Below are positions 36,810 through 49,909 of a stretch of 64,000 nt of DNA, one piece after another. The notes beneath the pieces were generated by a model. That model saw nothing but the letters and a program-made list of their open reading frames with translations, had not been told where the DNA came from and did not search any database. The DNA lies in assembly GCF_004115265.2 (NCBI RefSeq), contig NC_046289.1, forward strand, positions 45,586,962-45,650,961, read 5' to 3'. The DNA comes from Rhinolophus ferrumequinum. Taxonomy: Eukaryota; Chordata; Mammalia; Chiroptera; Rhinolophidae. Each line of letters starts with the position of its first letter. The stretch's first letter is position 1. Made by a program: the position numbers and the translations under genes.

Positions 36810-37270
36810 AATGAATGACCTTAAAAAGTTGAAAATGGTTGCCTATGGGGAGGGGCTGATGGGGGAGCATGGGTGAGGAGCTGTGTTTTTTCGTACAAGC
36901 CTTGTACAACTACCTGTTTTTAACTCTTTAAACTGTGTGCATTAGTAACTTTGATTTTAAGAAAATTAAAACAACAAAAAAAAAGATGGGCAATTCTTTT
37001 GGGTCCAGTGGGCTCCTGGTCTTGGTGTGGAAAGAACGTCTAGCTGTAGGTCCAAAGATCTAATTTCAGATTTTTGGTTCTGTTGATGACTGGCTGAAGA
37101 CCTCTTTAGGCCTCAGTTTCCCCAGGAAAAGTAGAGAGATTAGACCTGGCTGCTATTCATGAGAACCCCCTGAGGAGTTTGTTGAAGAGAGCCAGGCCCC
37201 GCTCCTGGATAATCTGATTCAGAGAGTCCAACTTGGCAGCTCCTAGAAACCAGTTTTGCTTTTATAAGAA
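36810..37270. other. Intergenic, weak MER5-like scrap
   Basis: About 37160-37250 loosely resembles a MER5-type hAT end. Otherwise nothing is seen. Confidence 0.3.
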
Positions 37271-37279
37271 GCTCTCTTG

Positions 37280-38590
37280 GGATTCCTTTTTAAAAATTGT
37301 GTTTTATCTACCCCTTTCACCATTTCTCCCATACCCCACCCCCCAACCCTTACCGCCATCTCTGGCAACCACGAATCTATTCTCTGTATATGTGAACTTG
37401 GTTTTTATTTTTAGATTCCACATATGAGAACATATCGTATTTGTCTTTCTCTGTCTGACTTATTTTACTTAGCATAATGCCCTTGAGGTCCATTCATCTT
37501 GTCACTAATGGCAAGATTTCATTCTTTTTTATAGATGAATAATATTCCATTATATTATATATACATATACAATATATACATATATATTTATCTATTCATC
37601 TATTGATGGCCACTTAGGTTGTTTCTGTATCTTGACTATCATAAATAATGCTGCAATGAATTTGGGGGTGTATATATCTTTTTGAATTAGTGTTTTCGTT
37701 TCTTTGGATAAATACCCAGAAGTGGAATTGCTGGATCATATGATAGTTCTATTTTTAATTTTTTAAACAGAACCTCCATACTGTTTTCCATAGTGGCTGC
37801 ACCAATTTACAATCCTACTGACAGAATAGCATTGTTCCTTTTCCTCCACATCCTCGCCAACACTTATTTCTTCTTTTTGATAACAGCCATTCCAACAGGT
37901 GTGATGTGATAATCTCATTGTGGTTTTGATTTGCATTTCCCTGATGATTAATGATGCTGAAGCATCTTTTCATGTACCTTTTGAGCATGGGCATCTGTGT
38001 GTCTTTTTGGGAAAATGTCTGTATAGATCTTCTGCCTATTTTTTCAATCAATTGGGTTTTTTTGCTGTTGAGTTGTTTGAGTTCTTTATATATTTTGGAT
38101 TTTAACCCCTTATCAGATACATGATTTGTAAATATTTTCTCCCATTCATTAGGTTGCATTTTACTGATGGTTTCTTTGCTGTGCAGAAGCTTTTTAGTTT
38201 GATTGGGTCACACTTATTCATTTTTGCTTTCAGTAGCATATCCAAAATATCATTGCCAAGACCTGTGTCAAAAAGGTTACTGCTTGTTTTCTTCTAGGAG
38301 TTTTATGGTTTCAGGCCTTACATTCAAGTCTTTAATCCATTTTGAGTTAATTTTTGTGTATGCTATAAGATAATGGTCGAGTTTCATTCTTTTGCATGTG
38401 GCTGTCCAGTTTTCCCAATACCATTTATGGAAGAGACTGTCCTCCCATCAGATACTATTGGCTCATTTGTCATAAATTAATTGACCATATATGTGTGGGT
38501 TGATTTCTGGGTTCTCTATTCTGTTCCATTGATCTATGTGTCTGTTTTTATGCCAACATCTCTGGGGATTCTTATTCAGTGTAATAGGCC
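37280..38590 (-). repeat. L1 LINE, antisense
   Basis: Minus-strand L1 ORF2 C-terminal region. A 114-residue antisense frame (37815-38159) includes IYKELKQLNSKKTQLIEKIG and is L1-like. Plus-strand landmarks are GAATAATATTCCATTATATT, GTGATGTGATAATCTCATTG and GTAATAGGCCCATGTCCAGT at the right end. Truncated. Confidence 0.85.
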
Positions 38591-39530
38591 CATGTCCAGT
38601 GTGTGACCCTCAGGGACAGCCAGTCTGTGTCCCCTTCTGCTCTGACAATCTGTGGTCCTACATCAGTCTATCCTCATTTAGAGGAAGGGCAGATTGAGAC
38701 CAGAGTTGTCTCCAGTCACCCCAGGCCTACCCTCTGGAGTGCCCCAGGGATTGAGGGGACCAGTTGCTAGAGCTGCCTGGGACTCAGGCAAACAGAGGTC
38801 AGACGCCAAGACACAGGTGCCCCTGCCCTTCCCAGCTGGCCCTGTGCAAAGGCCTGTAGCACTTACCACAGAATCAGAACTTCTTATCTGCTATACCTAG
38901 CAAACAGGTCTGGACCTGGAGCTGAAGTCTGTAAAAAAAAAAAAAAAAAAAAAAAAAATCTTCCAAGTTTCTCAGCTTCAACTCCGACACCTTATCTGAA
39001 TGTACAGCGAGGATTCTGCACGCCTACATAGACCTAAACGGCAAGTCTGGGACTAACCCAGGTCTCCTGAGGTGCATCAAGCCCCTGCATGCTTTCCACT
39101 AAGCCTTGATGCCTGCCAACTTGAAATCACATTAAAAATCTTCTCTGGTCTTAAAACTTGCTTTGAATAACTTGTAACAATGCAAAGCTATTTGAGAAAA
39201 TCAGCAAAATGTCATAAAGTTGGCCAAAAATAAAACCGCATTTGGAAAAGATAGTAAAATTCAATTTCGATTTCTAAGATGTAATGTTAAAGCCAAAGCT
39301 ATTAATGTTTTGATTAAAGTAATCTGGCCTCAGTCTGCCACTTTATGAAGCCCCCTTGTTCAGTGGCAACCAATTGACAGGCCCCTCACGCACGTCACAT
39401 GCCCTCCTCCCATACCACTCCACCCATCCTTCTGCCACCTACCCCAAACCTTCCCATCCCTAGAAAGCTCTTGCTTGATTAAAAAATGAAACATGAAGAC
39501 ATCATTTTTAGTTTAAAATACTCTTGGCCT
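38590..39530. other. Intergenic with poly-A run
   Basis: Contains a run of 26 A at 38933-38958. Neither side shows a gene-like processed copy. A minus-strand MIR-like scrap lies near 39000-39080. Confidence 0.5.
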
Positions 39531-39536
39531 GTAGAA

Positions 39537-39700
39537 TAGTGTGGTAGTTAAAGGCAGGGGCTCTGAAGTCAGACCTGGGCTGAAACTACAGTCCTCTCAC
39601 AAACTAGCTGTGTGACCTTTTGAAAGTCACATAACGTCTCTGTGCCTCAGTTCCTTACCCATCATAGAGGAATACTGAACTTCCCAACTAGGTTGATTGA
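39537..39700 (+). repeat. MIR SINE
   Basis: Sense MIR: AGTGTGGTAGTTAAAGGCAG, GGCTCTGAAGTCAGACC, CTAGCTGTGTGACC and TCTCTGTGCCTCAG. Confidence 0.8.
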
Positions 39701-39940
39701 ACAGGATAGCACACAGGAAGCTGTGGCATGGTATCTAGTAGCTATTTACTTATTTATACATATTTATACCCTGCCTTCTTCAGGTAATGAGCACCTCCTT
39801 TATTCCAATCCTCCTCCTCATCATTGCTATGGTTAACAAATCTCCAGTATTTATAGCTGAATTCAGAAAATCTGGGAGAACCTCTTCCTATCTCTGGTCA
39901 GATGGTTTAAGGAGGTGGCTGGAGTAAAGGATTCTGGGAG

Positions 39941-40030
39941 TGCACTCAGCCCTGCACTAGACCCTCTGAGAAGAAGTTGCCCCTGCATTCCAGGTGCTAC
40001 AGCCCAGCTGATGAGCCACAACTACTACCA
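39941..40030 (+). repeat. 90 bp duplication, copy 1
   Basis: The 90 bp starting TGCACTCAGCCCTGCACTAG and ending CACAACTACTACCA recur at 41967-42056 with two differences (ACC/ATC near 39961; GCTGA/GCCGA near 40009). The flanks are unrelated. Confidence 0.9.
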
Positions 40031-40039
40031 CCTGGGAGA

Positions 40040-41430
40040 AGGTTAATCTACAGCTAATACTAAGGGTCAGGTAGCTGCTTTTGGTGGCCCCTGGAAATAG
40101 CAGATGACACAGTCAGCTCCCTGAGGGCAGGGTCTCGACAAGGCCTCTGGCTTCCTTGGAGAGGAAGCCAGGATGGCAGAGTCAAGGCAACAGGTGGTGA
40201 AACAAGGCCTGGCCCAAGGCTGCAGAATGAAGCAAGTTCTGCCTTGCTTCTTTCACTTCGGTACCTTTATACTCTGTCTCCTCTCCTATGTCCCCACTGT
40301 GTTCCATCAGAGGCCCAGTGCCAGCAGGTAGAAGATGGCCTCCTGACTCTGATGTCGGGGAGGTTGGGGTGGGGGGTGTTTTATAAACTATTTCAGGCTG
40401 AAATCTCAAGTTCTTGATGTGTTTCCTTCCCAGGGAAATATGCATATTGCCCCCATCTAGCTGACCCTTCTGCCTCCTCATAGGGACCTTTGTGATTACG
40501 CTGGGCACCCCAGGATAGTCTGGAATAATCTCCCATCTCAAAATCCTTCACTTAATCATATCTGCAGAGTCCCTTTTACCATGTAAGGTAACAATTCCAG
40601 GGATTAGGAGGTGGACATCTTCAGGGAACCATTCAGCCTAGCACAGAGGGGCAATGCTTGACCCAAACTAATATATAACTAATGGAGGAGTTTCAGGCAG
40701 TCACATAAGGGAGTTTTGTTGTGTTTCTGTATTACTCTTTATACAAGGGACATTTCTATTTTGGAGCAGAATGACGGTAGAGCAGGCCTTACCTAGAGGT
40801 CAGGGTCTCAGGCAAGGCTGGACCCTCCCCAGGCTCAAACTGATACAGCTGGCTCCACTTCTCTCTCGCCTCTGCTAGGAGCCTCTGGGGCTCTTGCTTC
40901 AACTTGAGTCAACGTCCTGCAGCTGACAACATTCTCCTGGTACTGGATGCAGGGCCAGCTGAAGGGCTGCCAGAGCCTTGTCTTGGCCCTGACCCTTCCA
41001 CTCTGGGGATGCTGGAGGGGGGATGCACCTTAGTTTCTAGCTGTCCTCCCAGGATCAAGTGGAGAAGGCAGGAGCTTACTCTTCCCGGTCCCTCCTCCCC
41101 CCTCGGTCCCCTTCCTTCCTGCATCCTCCCAGCCCCTCTCCCTAGCCTGACCTCTAGCTGCCCTGTCCTCCTGTCTTATCTGGTGATTAGAGAATTCCTT
41201 TATGGGAGCCTGCAGGGAACACGCTTTGCCTTTTAAGAGGATTTAGGGAGAGGACAATGCTTAATCATGAATAGTGGCTCATAAATGATGGGGTTTGGAG
41301 CCCAGTAAAAGCTGGCAAAGGGGAGGGGTGACCCTCCCAGCTCTTCTTCTCATCTGACCATCGCTGCTATCTATAGGTAAGACTCACTGCCAGGACGATT
41401 TGGGGTTGTGGGGAGCTCAGGAAACTCTTG
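40040..41430. other. Intergenic, nothing firm
   Basis: No exon or clear repeat seen. A short CTATCTATAG/GTAAGA donor-like site lies at about 41369-41384, discussed as a finding. Confidence 0.35.
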
Positions 41431-41630
41431 TTTTTAATTTTTATTGGGGAATATTGGGGAACAGTGTTTTTCCAGGACCCATCAGCTCCAAGTCAAGTCG
41501 TTGTTTTCAATCTAGTTGTGGAGGGCACAGCTCACTGGCTCATGTGGGAACTGAAATGGCGACCTTGGTGTTATGAGCACCGCACTTTAACCACTGAGCC
41601 AACCGGCCGCCCCCCTCCGAAAGTCTTTTC
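41421..41630 (-). repeat. Ves-type bat SINE
   Basis: SINE at 41431-41618. Flanks GAAACTCTTGTTTTT (left) and GAAAGTCTTTT (right) look like an imperfect target duplication. On the minus strand the head includes GGCCGGTTGGCTCAGTGGTT. Confidence 0.85.
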
Positions 41631-41966
41631 TAATGAGGGTTGGGGGAGGCTTCTAGAGCCCCTCCCTCAGTACAAGGACCTCCTGCTGCACACTCTTCCT
41701 ACCCTCAGATCCTAAGGGCCAGAGCTGTATTCCCAGACATGCTGTGGTCAGAGGAATGCTTGGACAACCAGGACTCTCCTAGAAACTCTCACACGCACTC
41801 ACCCCCACTGTCCTCAAGGGGTGTAAACCCCCTGCCCCAGGCATTATCTGGAGTTTGGCAAGTGCTGGGGACAAGGGTGACCCTAAACGGAGCAAGAAGG
41901 GATTGCTCAGCTCAACTCAAAGGCAGGGCCCACTCAACCACCAAATCCTTTGTTAAGCCCCGACTG

Positions 41967-42056
41967 TGCACTCAGCCCTGCACTAGATCCTCTGAGAAGA
42001 AGTTGCCCCTGCATTCCAGGTGCTACAGCCCAGCCGATGAGCCACAACTACTACCA
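41967..42056 (+). repeat. 90 bp duplication, copy 2
   Basis: Second copy of the segment at 39941-40030, same direction, 88 of 90 bases identical. Confidence 0.9.
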
Positions 42057-45000
42057 AAGAACCATTCACTTGCTAATTTTCCACCCAGCAAACCTTTATT
42101 GCATACCAGCTGGGTGCCAGGCCCTGCGGGGGCCCAGGAGTAGGGGAAGGTGGGAAGAATGAGAAATGGCCTGTCCTGAAGTGAAAGGTTTTCCAGTGCA
42201 AGGCTGGGTGGTGTGGGTCAGCGTCCAGGTGGCTGAGAGCAGTCAGTGCCTGTGCTGGTGACGATGGCAGTGAAGGCAGAGGGACAGGCGGGCTCTGGCC
42301 CAATGAGGGCCCGTGGACGTGGCACTTTGCCAACTCCGCCTGTAGAACTGGGTCCTAGCCAGTACCCCTGCGGGCTCCACTCCCAGGCCAGCATTGGGGC
42401 ACCCACCCCCACCCCAGCATCCTGCTCTCCAGGCGGGTAGCCCTGCCTCCTGCCCACTCTCCTCCTGAACCTGTCCTTATAAGGCCACCCACTCAGGAGA
42501 CGTGCGTTCTGTGTCCTCTGGGAAGTTGCCCACACAACGTCATCTGCTATTTCATTGCTCGAGATTTTTAACCTATGATTTTTTTGTCATTAAGAAAATG
42601 TTTTCAGGGTAAACAGAGACATTAACTGGGTGCTGGGTAAGAGAGCGGAAGAATAGAATACAGGGGGCTGGGGAGCCAGGGATGAAGGGCATGGCTGAAT
42701 TCCCTTAGCAGCCGAACAGTTCCATGAACCTCAGCAGGCGCTGAGCTGGGCGCTGGAGTAGACGGGGTGGGGAGTTCCTCAGGGACTCTACTATGGGAAC
42801 AGACATCATACGCCACAAATTCTGGTGCAGCGAAGGTGGCCTCCGGGCAGATGTGAGACCCCACACTACAGGAGCTTGAGCCAGGCTGAGAGATCAGCCT
42901 CCAGTTGGCACAAGGCATCTTCTAAGAGGGGGCACCACTGAGCCAGGCCTTGCAGGGGGGGCAGGAGTTCTTTGCATGAGAAGTAGAGAAAGGACATTCC
43001 AGGCAGCAGTTGGCCTGCATGCGACAACCTGGGGCGAGAGGGGGAATGGGGAGCTCCTTGGTGAGCCTGGAAGGTGGGGTCTGAGCCTTGAGGAGTCTGG
43101 ACTTCATGCTGCAGCCAGGGAGCAAAGGAATGAACACAGTGGAGCCAACAGGAGTGAAAGAAGGGAGACCATGGCGGTGACTCCTGTTTCCCGGCCACCC
43201 ACCTGGGGGCTGTGTTTCCTTATTCTTAAGTGACACCCAGTGAACTTGGAAAGAGGTACCTTTCCTGCCATTGTGGGTCATCTTATGTATGTGGTCAGTC
43301 AAAGTGGCCTGTCTTCCCCATGGCACATGTCACACAGGGCCAGGCCGACTCTGGCACGTGACCCTGGAGTCCCTCAGAGGGACTGTAAACGTTCCTGCTG
43401 CTGGAAACCCTTTCCCAGCCAGGTGCGCTGGCCTTCCCAGTCAACTGGAGCTACCAAAGTCCTTCCAATAGGAGAATCCTGTTCTCTTTAACGTTGCTGA
43501 CAATCAAAGCCCCCTGCGGTATGCAGTGAGAGACCGTGAGTAAAGGTGGTGGCCAAATGGGGCACGGAGTGTGTCCTGCCATTCCTGGCACCTAGAGGAA
43601 GGTCTAAGACAGTGAAGCAGGATGAGGAAAGTTGACTGGAGCAGGATGAGGAAAGGAGGCTTGGAAGTCTGGGTTCTCGCTGAGAGGGCTTATCTCATAA
43701 GGGAATTGCCACTGGGTCCCGTAACTGCCAAGGGGCCATCTCGTCTCCTTCATTCCACCGTGAAGCCCTGGGGGCAGGGACTGAACCTGGTTTGTCTCTC
43801 TGCCCTGGCACAGTTGGGGGTTAGAGGAAGTGCTCAGAAGTGTTTGCTCAGTGAAGAGGATGAAAAGAAGGGAAGGAAGGAAAGAGAGAGAGAGGGAAAC
43901 CCCTGAAAGTAAGTCCTCTGAGGAGTGGCCCATGCTGAAAGGTAACTGGCTTCCAAAGATGTTTCACCAAATTGCCAGGCGAAAGCCTCACCAGGACGTA
44001 TTAAGGGAAGCGCCGGGTACTTGGGATGACAATATGAGTGAGGTGATTTCAGGGGACAGAGGCAGCCTTCCCTCAGTTCCTTAGTGGCCACTCCCTCAGA
44101 GCCTGGAGGGACCCCACTGCTGGGACTGGTGGCTGCAGGGAGGGTCCTAGTGTTATTCTGCACAAGACCCCCTAGTGCCCCGTGGAAGGAACAGAAGTCC
44201 ACGTTGGTTCATGACCTCTGTGATGTGCTCCTTTGGGGAGCACATGGCGTCTTTTTGATTGCAGCAGGGCTGGACAGAGACAAGCGTGGGTCCATGTGGG
44301 AGCAGGGCCAAGGAGATGGGTCAGTGGCAGTCCAGAGCTGTTTTCAGCGTTCAAGGTAGGTCACTGCTTCTGAAGCTAAGAGAAGCATTTTGAGTTCCCC
44401 AGGGATGCAGGGCCTTCAGTTACCGCGGTGGAGCTCAAGGGTCATAAGGATGGATGATACTTTCTCAGTACCTGGTGAAAGGACTCACGTGCCTACCCTT
44501 TCCCCTCACCTGTCCAATGTCCCTAAGATGGTGTGGGTTCAAGGGGTTATATCCTGGAGACAGTGCCTAACCAGGAGGAATGATGGGAGATGATTTTAAG
44601 ACCAAAAGTCCCTCTTTGGGGCTCCCAATCACACCATGTAGCCATTAATTGCCTTCTCTATCTGACGCCAGACCAATGGCTACCGCCAAGATAAACCACT
44701 GCCCTCACCTGAGGGTAGAGAGCTTTCTGGTTTATTGACACGTGTGGCCTGGGCACTGTCTAAGCTCCTTCTGTGTACTGGCTCACTCACCTCCCAATAG
44801 CCTTCACCGATAGATGCCACCTAAGGCTCAGAGAGATAGAGGTTAACAGCTGCCCAAGGTCATGTGGTTAGAAAGTGCTAGAGCTGGGAGAGAACCCAGA
44901 AAGTCTGAGCTAGAAGCTGGAGCACCCCGACTCCCCTCATGTTGGGCCTGCACACAGGTCCCTTACCTGACCACACAGCGAATGAGTGCACCAGACATGG

Positions 45001-46748
45001 GCTGTCATCTTCAGTGATGCAAAGTGGGGCTCAGAGAGGTAGTGCAGCCAGCCCCAACTCACCCACCAAATGGGTAGCAGGGCTGGGCCTAGAGTGAGGG
45101 GCTCCAGGGCTCCTCCTCTGTGCCCTGCAGGAGCCCCTGGTTAAACCTGGTAAAGGTCAGGTCTGGCCAGGGCAGTAGAGAACCAGGCCCTACCTAGAGG
45201 TGAGACCTGCAGACCTGCCTGGTCGCCCCCTTGGGAGGGGGCAGCAGAAGCTGTGCTCCCTGGAGCGCATGCATCTGGTTCTGTTTCCATTCCCAGCCAC
45301 TCCTCAGAGAGCTTATAAAGGTCACTTTTTTCCCCTCAAATTCAAGTGGCTTGGGAGGCAAGGCCCAAACTTCCGGTCACTGCGGCACCACCCCTTCTGG
45401 TAAGACATTCCTCTGGTTCCCATCACTGTGTCATCAGGCCAAGGCAGTGAGATAGATGTTTTCCAGTATTCTTCGCTGTGCTCTAACGGAACCACTCAGT
45501 GACAAATGCCCAGAGAGATGAGGGCCGGAGGACACAGGGCACATATCTTGGCAGGAAAGAGATGGCACACTCAAATTGGGTCATTAGAGGAGAACTGAGG
45601 AAAGAGACGATCTACAAAGGCTGGAAGGCTACTATAGGGGGAGTGTAAGGCGAGCGACAGTGCAGCTCTCACCTCTCCTACACCTGGAGTGGGGGGACGG
45701 CCACCACCTGGAGACAGAGAGCTGTACAGAAAGGGCCACCTGACAGAAACCGTGACTCTGGTTAGTGGAGGAAAAAAGGTCAGTGTGGGGCAGCCCTGCA
45801 GCGTGGGGTGAAGTCCCCTGACCTCCCACTCCTCCCCACCCCCACCTTCTGCGGGAGCCAGAGTCAAGAGGGCCCAATGATATGACTCCAAAGGGCAGCC
45901 TCCTGGGGGATGGAGCAGAAGGGGCACGTGGGTCTGGAGGGGCAGGCAGGAGCCGTGCAGTACAGGGCAGGGGGAGAGGCTTGGTACTGGAATTCAGGAA
46001 GCATGGTATCTGTCTTCCATACTCACCGCCTGGAGCATTTGCTGTGACTCCCCACTTCCTACAGAGTAAGGCCCAAGTTCACAGCCTGGCATTCAAGGTT
46101 CTTGACACTCAGGCTCCAACTGCCTCCCTACTGGGAGAGCTACAGGTACTTGACACAATCTATCTGCACCACAACTCTGCATACGGTAAATCTCATCATC
46201 ATCAACCTTTGATATGGAAACTGAGTTTGCCTGAGATGACACAGCTGGCACGATGGAGCTGGATTATGAACCCAGGTCCCCTGCTGCCCGGATGCTCACC
46301 TGTTCTGGCATCCTGAGTGGTAAGTGCAGAGACTGCAGGACCGAGTGCAGCTCATGCCACCCGTGCCTGCTTCACAGAAAGGGTGTCAATAAAGGCGGCA
46401 GGAGGAGGAGTAAAGAAGAGGGGAGGAGAAAGGAATATGGAAGGAGAGCATAACATATACCGGCCTGTAGGTTCTCATTTCACTCTCATAACTGTCAGAG
46501 CCAGGGTTTGCCTGGCAGGCGGAGCATCCTCTGCAGAGCAGTGCCTATAAGACGCTCAGTCCCTTGTTTCCACCCCAACCCAATGCTCCATCCTCTCAGA
46601 ACACCTGAAATCCCCTGTTCATCATAACTGTGGGGTGGCACATCTGTGGAAGGCCCCTGTTAGAATGAAAATGTTACTTGAAAGACAAATATACTGAGCC
46701 AATGGCATCAGGCTGCCCTTAGAGTTGTCAAAATTGTGTGTCTTCGTC
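42057..46748. other. Intergenic, decayed repeats only
   Basis: L2-like minus-strand pieces at about 42870-43190, a MIR (minus) at 44760-44910, an L2 scrap at 46060-46130 and a MIR (minus) at 46140-46310. No coding exon recognised. Confidence 0.45.
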
Positions 46749-46772
46749 GTGTGTGTGTGTGTGTGTGTGTGT

Positions 46773-46841
<69 letters not shown>

Positions 46842-46852
46842 AGGGAGAGGGA

Positions 46853-46904
<52 letters not shown>
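46749..46904. repeat. Compound (GT)n(GA)n microsatellite
   Basis: About 12 GT units (46749-46772), then a GA tract to 46904 with a middle run of GGGAGA units at 46831-46860. Perfect GA stretches lie on both sides. Confidence 0.95.
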
Positions 46905-46908
<4 letters not shown>

Positions 46909-47969
46909 AAGAGGTCAGGGGCCCAAATACCACCCCGAGAGAACAACTCCTTTGTCTCTAACTCCTGAATGAAAGCAGAGTGCTGAAAGAATGGGACACA
47001 AGAGGGGGTGAGACTTACTGGAAAAAATAAGGATGGAGGTCTGGAATCAGGAGGGCAGGTCTGATGGATCATTTTGGGGAACTTCCCTCATGAATGTCCG
47101 GGAAAACAGCACAAAAGATGCAGCGTGGTGTGGTGAGAAGAGGATTCTAGAGACATGGGTTTGGGCTTGGGGTGGTCCACTGCATTGCTGTGTGTCTCCA
47201 GGTGAGTTACTGGCCCCACCTTGGCTTCCCTTTCCTCCCTGTAAAAAGAGAGGTGTTGAATGAGATGCTTACACCCTGCTCTAAGACCCGTGGCTCTTTT
47301 TAAAAAAGGCCCCCTTTACCTTTTGTTAGCTGCTGAGATGCCAGAGAGAGAGGCTCCCTCTGTTCATGCTCCCCTACTCCAGCAGGGGCAGAACCAGGAG
47401 GGCTGTAGAGGACACTGCTGGGGTGAGCCCGGGGAGACCCCCTCTGTGGGTGTGCCCTATCCTGTGCCCATGACTGGCATGCACCAAGGTGGCCTGTCTG
47501 CCCACAGCTGGGTCTCCCACCAGCACAGTTCATTTGCTGCCGGTCCAGGGAAGTGACAGCAACTTGAAGCAAAGCAATTAGGATGAAAAAGAGGCCCAGA
47601 TGCTTGGGGCCAAAGGAAAATAAACAGACTGGCCCTTTGTGTATTCCACTGCCAAGAGGAGCAATTCTTCACGGAGTGATTAGCACTTCCAATTCCAGTC
47701 TCCTCCCCTCCACTGAAGGCAGAGAAATAACCAATAGCTGCTGCTGTTCTTGGCTCCCGCTCTCCCCAGAGTGTAAGGTGGACCTGGACCTGACAGTTTA
47801 TCACCTCCTCATGAAGGTCTCCCTGAATCACTACCCACCTCCACCCCTGCAGAAATGATCGCCTTTCCTCTGAGATCCAACAGCCTCTCTCCATGGATTT
47901 TGATTGATACATCAATTCATTCGTTCTTCTGACATCCACTGAGCACCACTCGTTCATTCAATATTTACT

Positions 47970-48470
47970 GAGTCCCTACTATGTTCTAGTCACTGTTCTG
48001 TGTCCTGGCTGATACTGCAGTGAACAAACAAAAGCTGTGCCCTCGTGGAGCTCAGTTTTAGTAGGAGGAACAGACATTAAACAGGTAAAAATATAGCACA
48101 GTAGATGATGCTAGATGCTATGGAAGGAAGTGAAGCAAGAAAAGGGACTAGGGGATGCCGAGAAGGGAGAGGTAGATTTTAAGTAGGGTGATCAGGAACA
48201 GCCTCAGAATGGAGTGGCATCTGAGCAAAGGCCTGTAGGAGGTGGGGAGTGAGCCAGGTGACTCAGTGAGGGAGGTGTGCCCAGGGGGACCTCATGCAGC
48301 GGCCCTGAGGTGGGAGTGTGCACTGTTTGTTTGAATTGCAGTGAGGTTGAGGGGCACATGGTGAGATATGGAGAAGAGGAAATAGGGCAGGGGGTCCTAG
48401 AAGGACTTTGGCTTTCCCTCAAGTGAGAGAAGGAGCGCCTAAGGGTCTGAGCAGAGCAACAAAGTCCAGC
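47970..48470 (-). repeat. L2 LINE fragment
   Basis: Minus-strand L2 tail: ATATTTACTGAGTCCCTACT, GCAGTGAACAAACAAAAGC, GTGGCATCTGAGCAAAGGCC. Well preserved for its family. Confidence 0.65.
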
Positions 48471-48710
48471 TGGCATTTCATTCAGATGGCTCTGGCTGCC
48501 ACTGCGCAGACTGAAGGAGGCCGTTGGCTTCTCCTTCTGCCTCTGTCAGGCAGGCTTTGTAAGCAGAACAGGATCATTTCCAGGGAGAGGAAAGCAGGAC
48601 ATCCAGAGTCAGAGTCAAGGAGAAAGCCTGTGGACTGCTGGAGAGCTCCAGAGTTGGGCTGCAGGGCTGTCATGGAGGTTCAGGAAAATGCTTCTTGCTG
48701 CGTTAAGCTC

Positions 48711-48713
<3 letters not shown>

Positions 48714-48797
<84 letters not shown>

Positions 48798-48801
48798 GAC
48801 A

Positions 48802-48834
<33 letters not shown>

Positions 48835-48845
48835 CGCACGCGCAC
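48714..48845. repeat. Compound (GT)n(GA)n microsatellite with CG-rich end
   Basis: About 21 GT units to 48755, then GA/CAGA units to 48833, then GCGCACGCGCAC (48834-48845). Same order and direction as the tract at 46749. Confidence 0.95.
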
Positions 48846-49909
48846 GGGTAGATATCTGGAAGGACAGACTTCTCAGAGTGGGCCTCTGGGCTGGGACAGA
48901 GAGATTTCCTTACCTGCAAACCAGGCATGGTAACCCTCCCTGCCAAGCATGGTGGGCTGTGGGAGGAACAATGGAGCCTGACCTGTGAAGCCAGAGGAGA
49001 AAGTGGGCTTCATTATGAAAACTTCCCCCTCACTTCATGAGAGGAAGGGAGTATCTGTGATCCTGCAAACACCCCCAGGGCCTTACCCAGTCGTTAACAC
49101 CCTTGTGAAGTGGGCCATTAGTCTCCCAGCTAGACTGCAAGGCAAGAGAACCCAGGACCAGGAATTTTCCTATCAGAGGAGGGAAAGGGCTGGGTCCAGG
49201 GAAGTGGATGAACCCCCAGAAGAGGAGGTGCTGAGAGAAATCTAACAGAGGGGAGTGTTAAGGAGACTGGCAGAAACACTGTCAGTCTCAGAACGTCAGC
49301 CCACTGGGGAGGCAGCAACAGAAAATAAGCCTGTGGCCCCGGGTTCAATGCCGGCTCTGCTACTTCCTAGTGTGCCTCTTCAGTCTGGTAACCTTTGGGT
49401 GTTTGGGGTTTTGTTTTTCTTTAGGAGGGGAGTGGGAGTGCTGCCGAGCTGCCTACCATTTTAAAGTCTTACAAAGCTTAAGTACCTCAACTGTAGGAAA
49501 GTTCTCTATGAATGCTGTTATTATTATGCACAGAAGACAACTCAGAAAGGGCTACTCTGGATCAAGGAACGAGGAAACCATCAGGAACCCGCAGGTCCCA
49601 TCTGGGCTGGTCCATGCAGCCAGCTGCAAAAGCCAACAAACACAAAACTCTGTGCGTGAAGAGAGCAAATGAGCTGATGGATCTCGAGACTGCAAGTCTC
49701 AGGGTGGTCAACATTGGAGTGAGCAAGGCAGAGAGCACTTTGTACTGTTAAGTAGGCAAAAGGAGGATGCATGTCCTTTCAGTGTCACTCTGGGGCAGGA
49801 CTGAACAGTTACCTCATTTTCTAGGGCAATGTACCTTTGTTTTACAGTTTACCACTGATTGGGGTCCTGACTTTGTGGAGTTACATGCTAACATGTAGCT
49901 GCATGTATG

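Noticed and set aside
36308-36810. ATACCAA on both sides of the LTR as a target duplication
   Set aside because: The left copy is not next to the likely LTR edge, so the match may be chance.
38933-38958. Poly-A run as the tail of a processed pseudogene
   Set aside because: The upstream 300 bp resembles no gene that I know, and no matching target duplication was seen.
46622-48946. Frames rich in Ser-Leu or Arg-Glu repeats
   Set aside because: Translations of the GA and GT microsatellites, not genes.
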